From the NCBI GenBank assembly GCA_023375785.1, contig SZWC01003621.1:126578-190577 (forward strand): a stretch of 64,000 nt of DNA. Direction: 5' to 3'. The first letter of the stretch is position 1. The number at the start of each line of letters is the position of its first letter. Below are positions 1 to 10,639 of the stretch, piece by piece. A program made the translations under genes and the position numbers. The notes under the pieces were generated by a model, which worked only from the letters and a program-made list of their open reading frames with translations, was not told the DNA's origin and searched no databases. This DNA comes from Penium margaritaceum. Lineage: Eukaryota > Streptophyta > Zygnematophyceae > Desmidiales > Peniaceae.

Positions 1-253
1 TGCATTTTTTCGTTCAATGAATTCTACATACCATACAAACAACTAGCATTGAACTTTATGTGAAAGGCTAAGGGATTTAAAAATTCAATGGTGTTTTTAT
101 CCATACAAAACGTTGAAATCAAGGTACCATGTGATGAAGATTTGACCATAAAGCACTACCAAAATAATTCAGGTAAAGTGAAAGTATTGTCTAATTCATA
201 GATTTCATAGTTTGCAATTTTCCATTCGTTAAAATCCAAGAGCAGCAGGGTAT
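1..253. mobile_element. Right part of MITE-like insertion in RT gene (copy in A)
   Basis: AT-rich sequence without coding character breaks the RT gene just before the catalytic box. It is homologous to 26184-26435, where the complete insertion can be seen. Here only the right end is inside the window. The right terminus (240-253) is the reverse complement of the left terminus seen in the other copy with 12 of 14 bases matching. No target duplication can be assessed because the left end is missing. Confidence 0.5.
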
Positions 254-900
254 ATGACGACGAAGTCGTCAAGGTACGTGTAAAAATGTTATTCATTGTT
301 GTCATCATTGTTACAGTGATGTTTGTGAGTCCAAACAGCATAATCTTGAACTCGAGGTGTCCATATCTGGTGTGGAATGCTCTCTTCTTGACGTCCTCAT
401 CAGATACATGGATCTGGAGATAGCTGTTGAGTAAATCAATATTGATCAAGCCTTGCGGAGTTGGTCAAAGCATTCATCATCTCACAGGAGAGGATACCGG
501 TTTTGATGGGAATGCCGTTAAACGCTCAGTAGTCACCGCACATCCGTATCTCCCAAGTTTTGGTTTTAAAAATTATAGATGTCGCATAGTGTGACGTGGG
601 GGGTCTGATAAACCCCTGACCGAACATCTTGTTCAGATGTTTCTTGAGTTTGGTCAGCTCATGGCCGCTCAACTGAGAGGTCCCATTCATCGTCGGTCTG
701 ATGGCGGAGTTCATGTCTATGTGGTAGTTTGTTGGAAAGAAAAACCTTCAAACTCCTCGATGAGTGAGGCAAACTCCCTTGTAACAGCTGTACACTTCTA
801 TGGTATAGAGGCCGATGTGGTCGCCTATGCTACCATGATTTCTTCTGCTACCCTTGTCTCCACATGGACTGGATGCACTTGAGCTCCGCGACGCATACAT
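240..900 (-). pseudogene. Reverse transcriptase fragment of gypsy A
   Basis: The minus-strand reading 449 to about 254 gives the RT fingers/palm stretch, recognisable from the motif around LLNSYLQIHVSDEDVKKRAF followed by RYGHLEFKIMLFGLTN, which corresponds to the family's conserved R-Y-G-H-x-E-F-x-V-M-P-F-G-L-T-N block. An upstream part (526-714 and flanks) holds the segment ending in CGDY. Between the YLDDF-VVIY part and the expected catalytic Y-x-D-D box the gene is interrupted at position 253 by the insertion that also lies in element B. Stops and frame changes occur. A functional RT would need about 450 intact residues, so this is certainly dead. Confidence 0.85.
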
Positions 901-1229
901 CACTTAGCCACATCCAAAGATATCTCTTGGTCTTTTGTGACTGCAACAACTTCATGTGCTGCTTTCATCCATACTAATTTCCATAACCATTGTTGTGTTG
1001 TGGATCGCTCGACCAGAGGCACGTTTTTGTTTCTACCACTAATACTGACATAGAGCAATTCACTTCTCCACTCAATCCACGGATTGCGCCAAATTGGGAC
1101 TTTGTATGAGAATGATTTTGTGGTTGCTTATCAGGTAAGTTGTCCAGACCATCGTCCAAATCTCCAAATTGCAGTCGAGGAGGTTTGTGAAGTCTACAGA
1201 TATGCAGGCATCTGTTGATGTTTTTGCCT

Positions 1230-2880
1230 TCAAATACCCCTGGTTTGGTCTACAAGTTTAGCTTTTGAACCATGTTGTTGCCTACAAAACTGAGCATGTC
1301 ATCCATCCAATAGTGTTCATACTGTTCTGCTATTTTAACAACTCCTCGGTTCTACTCCAAGGAGTATCGCCAATTGGTTGTCCTTGCATCCATACTTGAA
1401 TTTTGTGATCTTGAGGATCCTCGATTGTAGCAACGTGAGCTGCTCAGGTGGGCGATTGGTCGGGACAAATTTCTCTCACCGGACAGGAGCTTTGCCATCT
1501 CCTCTTGCCTCGACTCTTCATCTTTCTTTGCGACTTCGCCCTCTTTTTGGCCTACTGCTACGATTTTTGACAATTTTGCAAGATATGCCCCGGATTCTGG
1601 CAAGTCCAACAAAGCCATTGATCACATTGATCAAAGGCATCAAACTCCATGAAATTCAAGGTTTCCATTGACTACAACTTTCCTCTGACATGATAAGAAT
1701 CATGACTTTGGAGTCCCCTGCCATTGGATTCCTGCATCCAAGTGGTGTAGTCGGCGTAGTTAATGCAATTGGCTGCCGCAACCATTCATAGAAATTTCTC
1801 CTAGTTGCCAAAGATGGAGATTGCTTGCCAAACAACTCGCTTGAGGCCTCTGTTGTAGTAGAAACAAAGCTCATTAGGGGTGAGGTTACTGTCAGTGATG
1901 ACTTCGTGAGAACGTCGCGTGAACTCCGCCACACTAGATTGCTGATGCAGGCATTGAACTTTTCACCGCACGCCAAATATCTCATTCATCATTTCAAAGC
2001 GGATGAGGGTGGCAAACATGATAAGTGATTATAGTTCTCCTGTGGCATAAGGGACTTGAGCCACGTGGGATACATCTGCTTGAAAGGTAGAATGCTTCTG
2101 GTCGACGATATGAGAGCTGTCGCATGAGCCATTGATCCAGCTCCACCGGTCTCCTACTACCATTCCATGGCCTTTAGATCGGACAACCAACTAAAAGGCA
2201 TGCCAAAAAAAAGCAAGGCTACAGATTCAATCTTCATCTTGTCTTTGTTGATCCCAGAAGTGGTGAAGTACACCACCAAATGCATCAGCCACGTCTAGGT
2301 TGTGAGTCCTTTTGAATCTGGAGGATCAAGCGGCTCAAGGAGTGCAAGTCGAATATGAGGTGCACTCGAGAATTAAACATTTCTTTTGGTGAATACTCAT
2401 TCATGCACACGAGAAATTTGAATCTCCTCCATCACTGCATTGAGTTGTTGGAGCAGATGGGTGTTGAGGCTCTCAAGTCTCTACAGTTTTGGGTACAAAT
2501 CCTCGTTGATGTGAGCTTGTTGACCGGTGTCTCCCATTGCATCAGGTGTCATCCCGGCTACTAGCAACGGTAATGGATGGGTTTCAGAGCCCGAGGGGTC
2601 CATCTCCAGGCTGGCCGTCACGACCTTCAGTGTTGTGCCATTTGTTGCAATTTTTGCCTCCGTTGCTTTATTTCCCTGAAGAATGCCGCTGTTTTTATGA
2701 TACTGATCCTCCAACACTGGAGTCTTCTGCAATTGTTAGTGCTCGTAGTCAGCTGCGCTTGATCTGTTTACCATTTTTTTCACAATGTCAACGAAAATAT
2801 GAACGATGGAGATACGCTGAAGACTCATGCAAGATTTTTGCCTTAGTAGTTCATTTTTCACATGTCCATCCACTGTCACA
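1230..2880 (-). pseudogene. gag-protease region of gypsy A
   Basis: Read on the minus strand, about 1985-1680 contains the gag core: the stretch SSVAEFTRRSHEVITDSNLT is the counterpart of the A-E-Y-T-x-R-F-R-x-I segment of gypsy gag in element F. Two stops interrupt it near 1800, and the same stops occur in copy B. About 1618-1352 covers the former zinc-knuckle region, in which the Cys and His ligands are no longer visible. At about 1300-1240 follows a protease remnant with SFVGNNMVQKLNL, but the catalytic Asp-Gly-Gly-Ala of related elements C and F is destroyed. Sequence from about 2000 to 2880 is the N-terminal gag and leader, too degraded to follow residue by residue. Confidence 0.7.
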
Positions 2881-2882
2881 AC

Positions 2883-2894
2883 GCTCTGATACCA
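2883..2894 (-). other. Primer-binding site of gypsy A
   Basis: On the minus strand this reads TGGTATCAGAGC, the usual plant-type site for initiator tRNA-Met priming of minus-strand cDNA. Two bases separate it from the LTR that begins at 2897. The same 12-mer marks B, F, D, E and K, which fixes element boundaries. Confidence 0.88.
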
Positions 2895-2896
2895 AG

Positions 2897-3118
2897 TATT
2901 ACGTCAGGCGGAACATTGGTGATTCACAAGGATAAGGTGAGGAGCAGTAGATGATTCAAGGAAGTGAGACAAATGGATGATTTGTATCAAACAGTTATTG
3001 TACTTTGATGACAAGTGTTGACCACGCAAAATGCACGTATACAATGACAAGAATCACAATAGGGCATACGTCAGGTCGTCGATGCTCAAATGGAGTGATG
3101 TGTGTGGGGTCATGTTAT
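2897..3118 (-). repeat. 5' LTR fragment of gypsy A
   Basis: Homologous to 29087-29308, the LTR of element B. The terminal dinucleotide is TA instead of TG on the plus strand. The LTR is cut at the n in 3119; the remaining ~300 bp expected from B are missing. Confidence 0.8.
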
Positions 3119-3119
3119 N

Positions 3120-3245
3120 TCAGGTGGGCAGAGGATTTCAAATCTGTACCCAGACGACTTCTTGGCAGAAGTGCTGCTGAGTTCAGGTGGGCAGAGGATT
3201 TCAAATCTGTACCCAGACGACTTCTTGGCAGAAGTGCTGCTGAGT
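3120..3245. repeat. 63-bp perfect tandem duplication at a contig end
   Basis: Positions 3120-3182 are repeated exactly as 3183-3245. The unit is 21 codons long and therefore open in several frames. It starts directly at the single n (3119) that joins two contigs, so it may be an end-of-contig assembly artefact and not a real tandem repeat. Confidence 0.75.
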
Positions 3246-3388
3246 TCAAAGGAGGAACGCGGAAGGGCCTTAATATGGGCTCCTTGTCAGAGTTGAGAAG
3301 GACCGTGAGCAAAAAAGTGAGTTGAAGAAGCTCGAAGGGTAGGAGGGCACAAATGGCAGCAATGTCGTCAATTCACCCCGTCAGTTAG

Positions 3389-3817
3389 GTGTACGGACGA
3401 GCATCTGCTCCGATTACAATTCAGGTACCGACTGCCGCTGCACAATTCACTACTGCGGCAGATGCAAGCGACCTTCGTACCACACGGCTTTTGTCACCCA
3501 CCCAAAGAGCTCCTACAGCCGCCCCTGTCGTTGAACTGATGAAAGCTGATGAAAGCATCTATCAACTTTCGCGCAGAGCAACTGCATTCGCGCAGAGCAA
3601 TGACAGCATGTCAACCCCAGGACTTACAGAGCTCCCTGTAGCCAAGAGTGAAAGAGGGCCAACCGGTCACCTGCGCGGGCTCAGTCTCGAGGAAAGCGAG
3701 AGCATGTCGCCAGGCAGCTTTCGGGTCGACATTTCAGGGTTCCGACGTCAAGGTATATCAACATATCGAGCAATCTTTTGTTTGGACCTGGGATTTGCCG
3801 TTACTCTTCCCATCTAA
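3389..3817 (+). CDS. Possible host-gene exon, unidentified
   Basis: A 142-residue open frame with balanced, non-repetitive composition in a block that resembles none of the transposon families around it. A plausible splice acceptor ends at 3424 and a plausible donor GT lies at 3753, which would define an exon of 328 bp. The predicted peptide is rich in Thr, Ser, Ala and Arg and shows no motif I recognise, no signal peptide and no membrane segment. The start codon at 3389 is only the first ATG of the frame. It may be one exon of a larger host gene or chance open sequence; no function is assigned. Confidence 0.25.
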   Translation: MYGRASAPITIQVPTAAAQFTTAADASDLRTTRLLSPTQRAPTAAPVVELMKADESIYQLSRRATAFAQSNDSMSTPGLTELPVAKSERGPTGHLRGLSLEESESMSPGSFRVDISGFRRQGISTYRAIFCLDLGFAVTLPI

Positions 3818-3826
3818 TTAGACTAC

Positions 3827-4132
3827 TTGCAACTATGCGACGATGAAGACGGGTTTGCGGCGAATACGAAATGCGTGGTAATCCTTCCCCATACTAACGG
3901 AATCGCGATTGTTTTGGCATCTCTTGCAAAACAGGAGCCCGTAGAGAGAAGCCCTTCAGCCATAATGATCAAAAAGGGAGGAAGTCAAATGGACGGTGGT
4001 GTAAACCAGACGACTGCACATGAACCATCCGGCGGGAGGCTTCTGTTGGATGAAAAGGTGTGCGGCACAGTTGTACCGCAATCATTGGGAAGATTGTTGG
4101 AGACAGAAAGCTCACAGAACCGGAATCCATAG
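3827..4132 (+). CDS. Possible second host exon, unidentified
   Basis: A 101-residue open frame following the previous one. An exon-like core from 3935 (after an AG preceded by a pyrimidine-containing tract) to 4057 (before GTG) is exactly 41 codons. The peptide is hydrophilic with no recognised domain. Its main support is position and the absence of transposon similarity. If real, it belongs with 3425-3752 in a spliced gene fragment, probably itself cut off by the n at 3119. Confidence 0.2.
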   Translation: MQLCDDEDGFAANTKCVVILPHTNGIAIVLASLAKQEPVERSPSAIMIKKGGSQMDGGVNQTTAHEPSGGRLLLDEKVCGTVVPQSLGRLLETESSQNRNP

Positions 4133-4655
4133 CACTTCGCAGTACGTCACAACGTCAGGGAGAGCTTGGACAGTTCACCCACTGACTGACGAATAGATCC
4201 TTTAAGTCCTGCGCATGATGGTTTTCCCAAAAGGGATGATGGCAACAGGTGACGTCATGGAAAGGCAAGTGGAAGTCACGTTGGACCGGCACCAGCGTCT
4301 GCTGTAATGCCCGTCCTGGAATCGCGTTCAAACACAATGACGTGTGGAGCCATCCAAACTAGTCCAGCAACAATGCATGCAGAATAATGGGAAAACTTGC
4401 TTCTGGTCCATAATTGTTTATGAGAACTCTCAAGCTACCAAAGCACAATGTCCTGAGGAAGTCCAACCGTGCATATAACTACTCTTCAGCATGCACAAAA
4501 TTTACATGTTTGCTCTCACGCCAATTCGAGTTGCAGACGGAAAAACAAAATCATTCTATGGAGAAAAAGACAACCTGAAAACATTGAAATACTTTTATTC
4601 TTTGTAGCAAGCATTAAGTGTGCTTCAATGACAAGTATTAGGACAATCAATTGCA
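4133..4655. other. No gene recognised
   Basis: About 520 bp between the exon-like block and the LTR at 4656. It contains short chance frames only, no strong inverted repeat, and no similarity I can see to the flanking elements. Confidence 0.5.
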
Positions 4656-5212
4656 TGTTATGCCGAGAGGAGCGTAGATGGTGAACAGGTAGAATTTGTG
4701 AGGCAAGACACGATTTAGAGTATGGGACACTTGAGCAATTTATGATTAGCGTAAGTGTACTTCGATGACAAGTATCGAAGTGATCGAACATATACATACA
4801 AGTGTTGGGTTACAAAAGAAATGTAGTCGGGGTCGTTGGGTTGATTGCCGAGTGACGCGTTTGTAGTCGTATCGTGAGTGGTCGGGTTCGAGAAGGTCTG
4901 CCGAGAAATTGAGGGCCTCCGAGGATCAACGGTGAAGGTGAGGGATGCATCTTTTTAAATCCATATTCTTCTCGACGCGTCGAGAGATCTTCCGAAAGGT
5001 CGTGATACACGAGAGTGGGTAGGTAGGTTCGTGAGAGTGGTCGAAGCTATAGAAAGGTTCAATAAGATTCATTTGAGGCAAGGGGAGTTGGCCGGTTTGT
5101 CCTCAACCATCGGAGTGAAAATCACGGTCTCGCGACGCGATGGGCTATTTGTGTGATAACATGAATGCCCACTTGAAAAGATTAAGGACTCGTGTACGTC
5201 TGGAATTGAACA
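4656..5212 (-). repeat. 3' LTR of gypsy C
   Basis: A 557-bp LTR. On the plus strand it starts TGTTATGCC and ends TTGAACA, giving TG...CA ends with a short terminal inverted repeat. It is bounded by the polypurine tract at 5213. Homologous LTRs lie at 38581-39106 and 44320-44861 (element F). Confidence 0.88.
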
Positions 5213-5226
5213 CTTCCCCCCCTTTT
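5213..5226 (-). other. Polypurine tract of gypsy C
   Basis: On the minus strand this reads AAAAGGGGGGGAAG immediately upstream of the 3' LTR. It overlaps the stop codon of the polyprotein (TAA at 5225-5227), so the coding frame ends in the tract. It primes plus-strand cDNA synthesis. Confidence 0.85.
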
Positions 5227-5845
5227 AGCGGCGACCTCCCGACGCGCATAAAGATGTGGCCCGGTGACGGAGGTCATAGCCGTCGAATAGGTGATCAACG
5301 CCTTGGAGGTTGTCGTAGGGTTCCCATTTGTTGTGAGCGGCGTCGCAGCCGTGCCACTTGACAAGATACTCCGCGGGCTTGCCTCATCCTCGGTGCCTGA
5401 GGATGTCCTCGATAATGTACTCTGTGTCCTCGTCCACTTGGATGGGGGGAAGGGGAGGGACATCCCTGGCGATGAAGTTTTCTGTGGGATCTCGATAGTG
5501 CTTGATTCTGCTGACATGGGACACCGGATGAACTTGCATAGTATTGGGGAGTTTGAGTCTTGCAACCACGGAGGTTTCCATGCGCTCGATCTCAAAGGGT
5601 CCTAACCATCTGGTTTTGAGCTTCAAGCAGTCAGCTGCGCACGGTTTGATGTTGAACGAGCTGAGGACTTTGCCGCCAGCAGCAAACACATTGTTATAGC
5701 GGTGTCGGTCAACTCCTCGTTTCATTCCTACTTGGGGCTTCGAGAGGATTTACCGGGTTTCCTCACAAATGGTAGAGATGTCTTGGCGTATAACGTCGAC
5801 CGCGAGAATGTTTCTTTGATTGTGTAGTCCTGCTGGTGTGGCGGG
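5225..5845 (-). pseudogene. Integrase C-terminus with chromodomain (gypsy C)
   Basis: From 5725 downward the minus strand encodes the integrase C-terminal segment ending around KLPNTMQVHPVSHVSRIKHY, followed by an acidic linker and one in-frame TGA near 5380. A chromodomain then runs to the TAA at 5227: the motif EYLVKWHG, then NKWEPYDNLQG, supplies two of the aromatic residues typical of chromodomains. In chromoviruses this domain is thought to steer integration to histone-marked chromatin. Interrupted upstream at 5845 by copia D. Confidence 0.85.
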
Positions 5846-6497
5846 TGTTGTGATGTGAGCCGTCCCCGTCTGTTTGTACAGCTTACTGTGACCACTCGAC
5901 GATGTCAATGCTCATGGAGATCCTTGATGCGGACGCAGCTAGGGTCAGAGCACCGACGATTGGTGGCTCCACCCACCAGCAGCTGCCAGACAGTTGCTAC
6001 GACGTCTTGGGTGCTTGCCGGGGTGCTTTGCGGTTTTCCGCAGAGGCTAGAGTTTTCTCGGTGGATTGGCTCTTGATCCCGATTTGCATGTTTTGCATTG
6101 TCTGTCCACCGATCGGTGCCGGACTTATGCATGTGACAATAGTCGCGTGCATAAGTCTCAAGGGTTGAGATTCAGCATCTCTGGGTTCAGACAGTGTTGC
6201 GTTTGGATACATGTGCGTAGAGTTAAGGCCAAAACAGTGGTTTTGGACTGGTTTCAAGACAAACTGGCATTGTCGCATGCGTCACCCGCCGTGCGCCGCG
6301 GCAGCTATTAATGCTCTGTGCTCGTCAGTTTTCATCTCTCTCTGCATTACCAAGCTATTGGAGGTTATGAGACTTTGAGTGTCTCCCTATCCAAACCCTT
6401 GTTTCTTGCACCAGCTTGCTTGCTAGTGCGCCAGCTGACTAGACAACGTCACCACATCGGCAGCAACAAGTTTAGGAAGATTCCTAGTATTTTCTCA
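5846..6497 (+). repeat. 5' LTR of copia D
   Basis: 652 bp, starting TGTTGTGATGTGAGCC and ending CTCA just before the primer-binding site. Homologous to 12935-13579, with obvious point differences, so the insertion is not recent. Confidence 0.9.
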
Positions 6498-6509
6498 TGG
6501 TATCAGAGC
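6498..6509 (+). other. Primer-binding site of copia D
   Basis: TGGTATCAGAGC directly abuts the LTR. It is the plant-type initiator tRNA-Met site. Confidence 0.9.
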
Positions 6510-7378
6510 AGCAAGGCCTCTCTCGCTAAGCTGCACCACAGACACGGAACACTAGTATCAGTAGTGAGAGTTACCGCCGCCGCGGTATCTTGGGACTGGT
6601 AGTCGTTTGGAGCAACGACATCACCACCAAATTCCCACCACAACATCGGGTGGGCTGCGGCAATTTCCAGCTCCAACAGCCACGCCGAGCAGGAGTAACA
6701 ACACCAGGTTCCAGCAGCTGCAGTGTCTCGTTGCCCATCTCAACAAAAAAGAGAGGGAAAATCAGCTCGCAACAGCTCGCGGCATCGGCAATAAGTTGTG
6801 GCAACGCATAGTGACGGCAACAGGTTGTACTAGCTACGGCGTGGGCATCCAAGGGCAGCAACAACAGCGTAGCAGCGACGCCAGAAGCAGCAGCAATAGC
6901 GCAACAGTAGTGGCAGCGGCCATAGCAGCGACAGCAAGCACTGCAACTACGCGGCACAATTGCGTAGCACTGTTACGCAGCTGCGTAGAAGCTACACAGC
7001 ACTGCGCAGGGCTACACATTGCTACACATGGTTGCACAAAGCTGCGTAGGCCTGTGCAGGGCTGGAGAGGGCTACGCAAGGTAGGGCGTGACACAATCAC
7101 CCCACCGAGGAGTCCGCATGACTTCCAACAAAACGCGGGTGTAAAATACGCCAACATAGAAAACACTGAAAACACTGATGTCACCATTGATGTTGATAAC
7201 ATCAGCAATGTCAGGGCCAAAACATCACTCTTTTTATGTTTTAACTACGAGAAACATAGTCAGTTTTCTATCAAGAGAATCTTTGACGTTTGGCTCTATA
7301 CTGAGCACTTCGATGGCGCCAGTGTGTGACAATGGCACAAGCCTCCGAGTCCCGTCTTCTTCCTCCTCTTTGGGTATC
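6510..7378 (+). other. Leader of copia D with CAG/GTAG-rich simple repeats
   Basis: An 870-bp untranslated leader between primer-binding site and gag. From about 6820 to 6960 it is rich in CAG and AGC triplets. From about 6960 to 7090 it consists of diverged copies of a GCTACGCA/GCTGCGTAG-like word. The triplet structure creates long open frames on both strands that I regard as by-products. Copia E has a comparable CAG-rich leader. Confidence 0.6.
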
Positions 7379-8806
7379 ATGAGCCCACGATTGCAGTTAC
7401 TCGAGATCGGCAAGCTTCGTCGGACGCAGGATGAGATACGCCGGCAGCAACAGCGGCAGAGCGACGCATTATAGGAGATTACTGAGTTGCTACGAGGTTG
7501 TTCGGGAGCCTCACAGCAGCCACCTGGAGGATCTATTGGAGTTGCACCATATGTCCAACAGTCTACAGCATACACAGGGCCGCGGCCTCACCACTCCTCA
7601 TCACTGGTTGACACCTGGGATGAGGAGGAGATAGAGGATGACACATGCGAGGACGAGATTTGTGTCCTTGAGGAGCGCATTCGTGAGCTACGTCTGGGAT
7701 CATAGCCTCTCACCCCGCCACCTTCTCGACGTCAGGATCAGGCAAGCCATTCAACGGCATTCACTCTTCGTGGCGTTTCTCTCACTGGTGGTCTCCCTAT
7801 ACCCCATCCACCATCTCCCAAGCCTGAGGTTACCCTCCCCACAGAGAAACGACTGAAGGACTTTGAGACACCTCCACCCTGATACGATAGTGACAAGGGA
7901 TTCGATTGCTGGGAGACGTTTCAAGTGTGAGCCTATTATGAGGGCGTCTGGCCTTACTACCACAGTCAGTATGAGGCTCGAAATGCTCACTAGGTCTAGA
8001 CAGCAACGAGAGCAATGCAGAGTCTTACCTATGCCATGCCAGGGGAGAATTTGGTCAACTTTGGCCCCTTTCTAGATGAGACCAGGAGGGGGACTAGAGA
8101 AGATCCGCGTCAGGGCTTACAATTGGCCCTGAATCTTCTCACTACGGAGACCCATGCTACGAGGGCCGCCCGACTTCGTGAGTTTCACTGCCTCTGTCAG
8201 GGTCCCACGGAGCTTGCAGCTGACTACTGGAGGCGTGCGATGCGCCTTTACATGCGTCTTGGGACCGGTGGGGGGATGGAGTTATGGGCACTTGACACCA
8301 TCATGATGGGGACGCACTTGGACCACGTCAAGCTCTTTACGTGTGGCTTCGACCATGTGGCTCTCCCTGAGTTGTCAAAGTCACTCCAGCTCATTCCCAG
8401 GGCCCATCGCTACTTCTTCCGGGCCACATCGGCTCATGAGGCTGCTGTCGCCCATCAGCAGAGTCCACTTGTTGCAGCAATGATTGTGACCTCTCATACG
8501 CCTTTGTCCCGACTCACCAGTCCCACCTCCGCCGCTTCCTCCTCCTCCTCTACCCCGAGCGGCCACACTCAGGGTGTTTCAGCGGCCGTACACAAAAAGA
8601 AGGCAAGAAATGACGTGGGAAGGAACAACAATAGTAGCCGGTGCGTATTAGCAGTGGAAGTTCTGTCTATTGCTGCAACTATGGAGGTACTCACTTCTAC
8701 ACGGAGTGTGATTAGCCCTTTGACTGGACTCGGATTATGCGCGGCCTTCAGGTGGCACACATGCAGCAGATTTCCTCGACTGACACAAGACTGCTGCATG
8801 CCGTGA
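7379..8806 (+). pseudogene. gag of copia D
   Basis: The frame starting at the ATG in 7379 can be followed to about 8560 with in-frame stops (TAG after SDAL, TAG after ELRLGS, TGA twice, two TAG before TATRAMQ). The acidic stretch WDEEEIEDD and the segment AADYWRRAMRLYMRL are gag-like. A frame change then leads to the zinc knuckle at 8671-8709, reading C-C-N-Y-G-G-T-H-F-Y-T-E-C, in which the second Cys of C-x2-C-x4-H-x4-C has become Tyr. Gag would package element RNA into virus-like particles. An ATG at 7332 in another frame could be the original start. Confidence 0.75.
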
Positions 8807-9060
8807 CCACAATTGTAGCAGACGCATCCATTTCATCAGGTGGTAGTAGTGATATGGGCCCTCAGGTTCGCACGATTGCGGAGCTTCGTCAGCTACTTGT
8901 GCTTTGTTCTCAAGAAGGTGCGAGTGTGTTTTCGAGACCAAGTGGTCCCACGGTAGCTTGTCTTACTGCATCTGTTGCCCGTGGTGATACTTGTGGGGAC
9001 GCTCAGTTGGCTTGTGATGAGGATGGACTTGACAGTATCGACTGGCTTGACGATTCATAG

Positions 9061-10271
9061 ATCCGTGTTGTTTGTCCTTGTCCCGAGTACTATGCTAAGT
9101 GTCTCGCAGATGCAGAGTCTTCTGTGGCATGTGGCTCAGTGTCGATGATTGGTCATGAGCTGAGTGGCACCTGAATCATTGACTCTGGTACCACCTAGCA
9201 CATGAGCTGTTGTCGTAGTGACTTCATTGTGTTGGGTCCTGTTGCGTTTGTCCGGTCCATTCGCATGGTATTGTCAAACATTGCGTGTGAAGGGAGTTGG
9301 GGTTGTGCGGTTTTATGGTCCATCTGGGCCCTTGTATACTTCTAATGTGCTCTTTGCCCGTTCTCTTGAGCTTAGCCTGCTCTCTGTTTGTGCATGCACC
9401 AGGATGGGCCTTACTGTTGAGCACTCGGTTGACTCTGCCACAGTGACTGCTCTTGATACACGTGCCATCGTGCTTCTTGCCTCGATTTTTGATGATCTCT
9501 ATCATGTGTCTTGTTGCATTCCCTCTGTTTCTCTTCCTCCCTCACCTGCGCGTGTGTTTGTCACTGGTGTTCTCTCCCCTAAACACCAGCGCTTGTTACA
9601 TTTTCGCCTCTGCCATGTGAGCGCAAACACTGTGTCTGAGTTCATTCAAACTCAGCCAGCCCTTGGTCTTGGAGCAGCTTCCTTTCAGAAGCCGCCAAAG
9701 ACCGATTGTCGTTTTTGCGCCCAGGGTAAGATGCATTGCTGCTCTCACCCTGACTCCTCCTCTCGAGCACTGCGTCCACTAGAGTTGGTCCACTCAAAAC
9801 TTCTCGGTCCTCTCCCAGTCGTTTCACTCTCCGATCGAGGTCAATATGTTATCACCCTCACCAATGACTTCACTTGAATGCGGTGGGTCTATGGCCTCTG
9901 CCACAAGAGTGACTCTGTGCTAGCAATCTGCTTGTGGCTTGTGATGGCTGAGCGTCAGTCTCGTCACACCCTGTACACGATCCGCTTGGATTGTGGTGGC
10001 AAGTTCTTAGGCAAGATCGATGCCTACTTTGCTCAGCACGGTATCTTTCACCAGCTTTCCACCCTTGCTACACCACGGTGTGTCTGAGCATTGCAACCGC
10101 ACCACAGAGGATGCGTTTCACACTATGCAGTCTGAGTACGGTCTTCTAGAGTCCTTTGCCTTCGAGGGCTTCTCCTACATGACGTGGGTGTGGAACCGGT
10201 TACCGCATTGTCCACTTCTAGGCCATGTCACACCGTACAAGTTGTGCTTTGGCCATCATGCTAATCTCTGA
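9061..10271 (+). pseudogene. Protease, pre-integrase and integrase of copia D
   Basis: At about 9174 the protease core IIDSGTT-stop-HMSCC is the copia D-S-G-A-T-x-H-M block with a TAG. The open stretch 9218-9877 includes the pre-integrase zinc-binding domain (H-x-R-L-C-H, then C-R-F-C-A-Q-G-K-M-H) and the entry into the integrase core. A TGA at the position where copia E has Arg ends it, and the core continues to about 10271 with the segment SYMTWVWNRLPH near its end. Cuts and frame changes make it non-functional. Confidence 0.8.
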
Positions 10272-10639
10272 CTCGCTCGCGTTTGGGGGTCCCTTCCGTG
10301 CGTCTCGTACACCGAGGACCAGCAGGGGTCCAAGGTCTCACCTTGCGGATGCATGTGACCTTCCTCGGCATCTCCCCACAGTCAAAGGCTTGGTGCTTTT
10401 TGGACCTTGTTTGCCATCGCATTATTGAGTCTTGAGATGCTCTCTTCTTTGAGGGTCTCACCTACTACGACTTGTCCACCATTGTCACTGGCCGCCGACC
10501 AGGTCCTTACCTCTGTGGCTTCCCAATGGATGGGGAGACTAGTCTTGCAGATGGGTCCGTCCGGGCCCCCTCACGTGCAGTCTAGACTCTGGCTACTAAC
10601 GATCTTGCCATCGTGGCTATGGGTCTAGTAGCCTCATCA

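Larger units (their letters stand above)
1..3118 (-). mobile_element. Ty3/gypsy element A, partial, dead
   Basis: This is the promoter-proximal half of a Ty3/gypsy retrotransposon read on the minus strand: LTR fragment (2897-3118), primer-binding site (2883-2894), gag, a protease remnant and the start of reverse transcriptase. It runs off the left edge of the window. On the right it is cut at a single n (3119), inside the LTR. The segment is nearly identical to 26184-29308 of element B, sharing the same in-frame stops and the same insertion in the RT gene. That points to duplication of an already dead element, or to copying with proteins supplied in trans. The family is clear from RT and gag similarity to elements C and F in this window. 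Clade assignment is not possible because integrase lies outside. Confidence 0.85.

Noticed and set aside
6571-7220. Cys-rich and Ala/Val-rich minus-strand frames of 128 residues
   Set aside because: They are read from CAG/GTAG simple repeats in the leader of copia D, with no domain.
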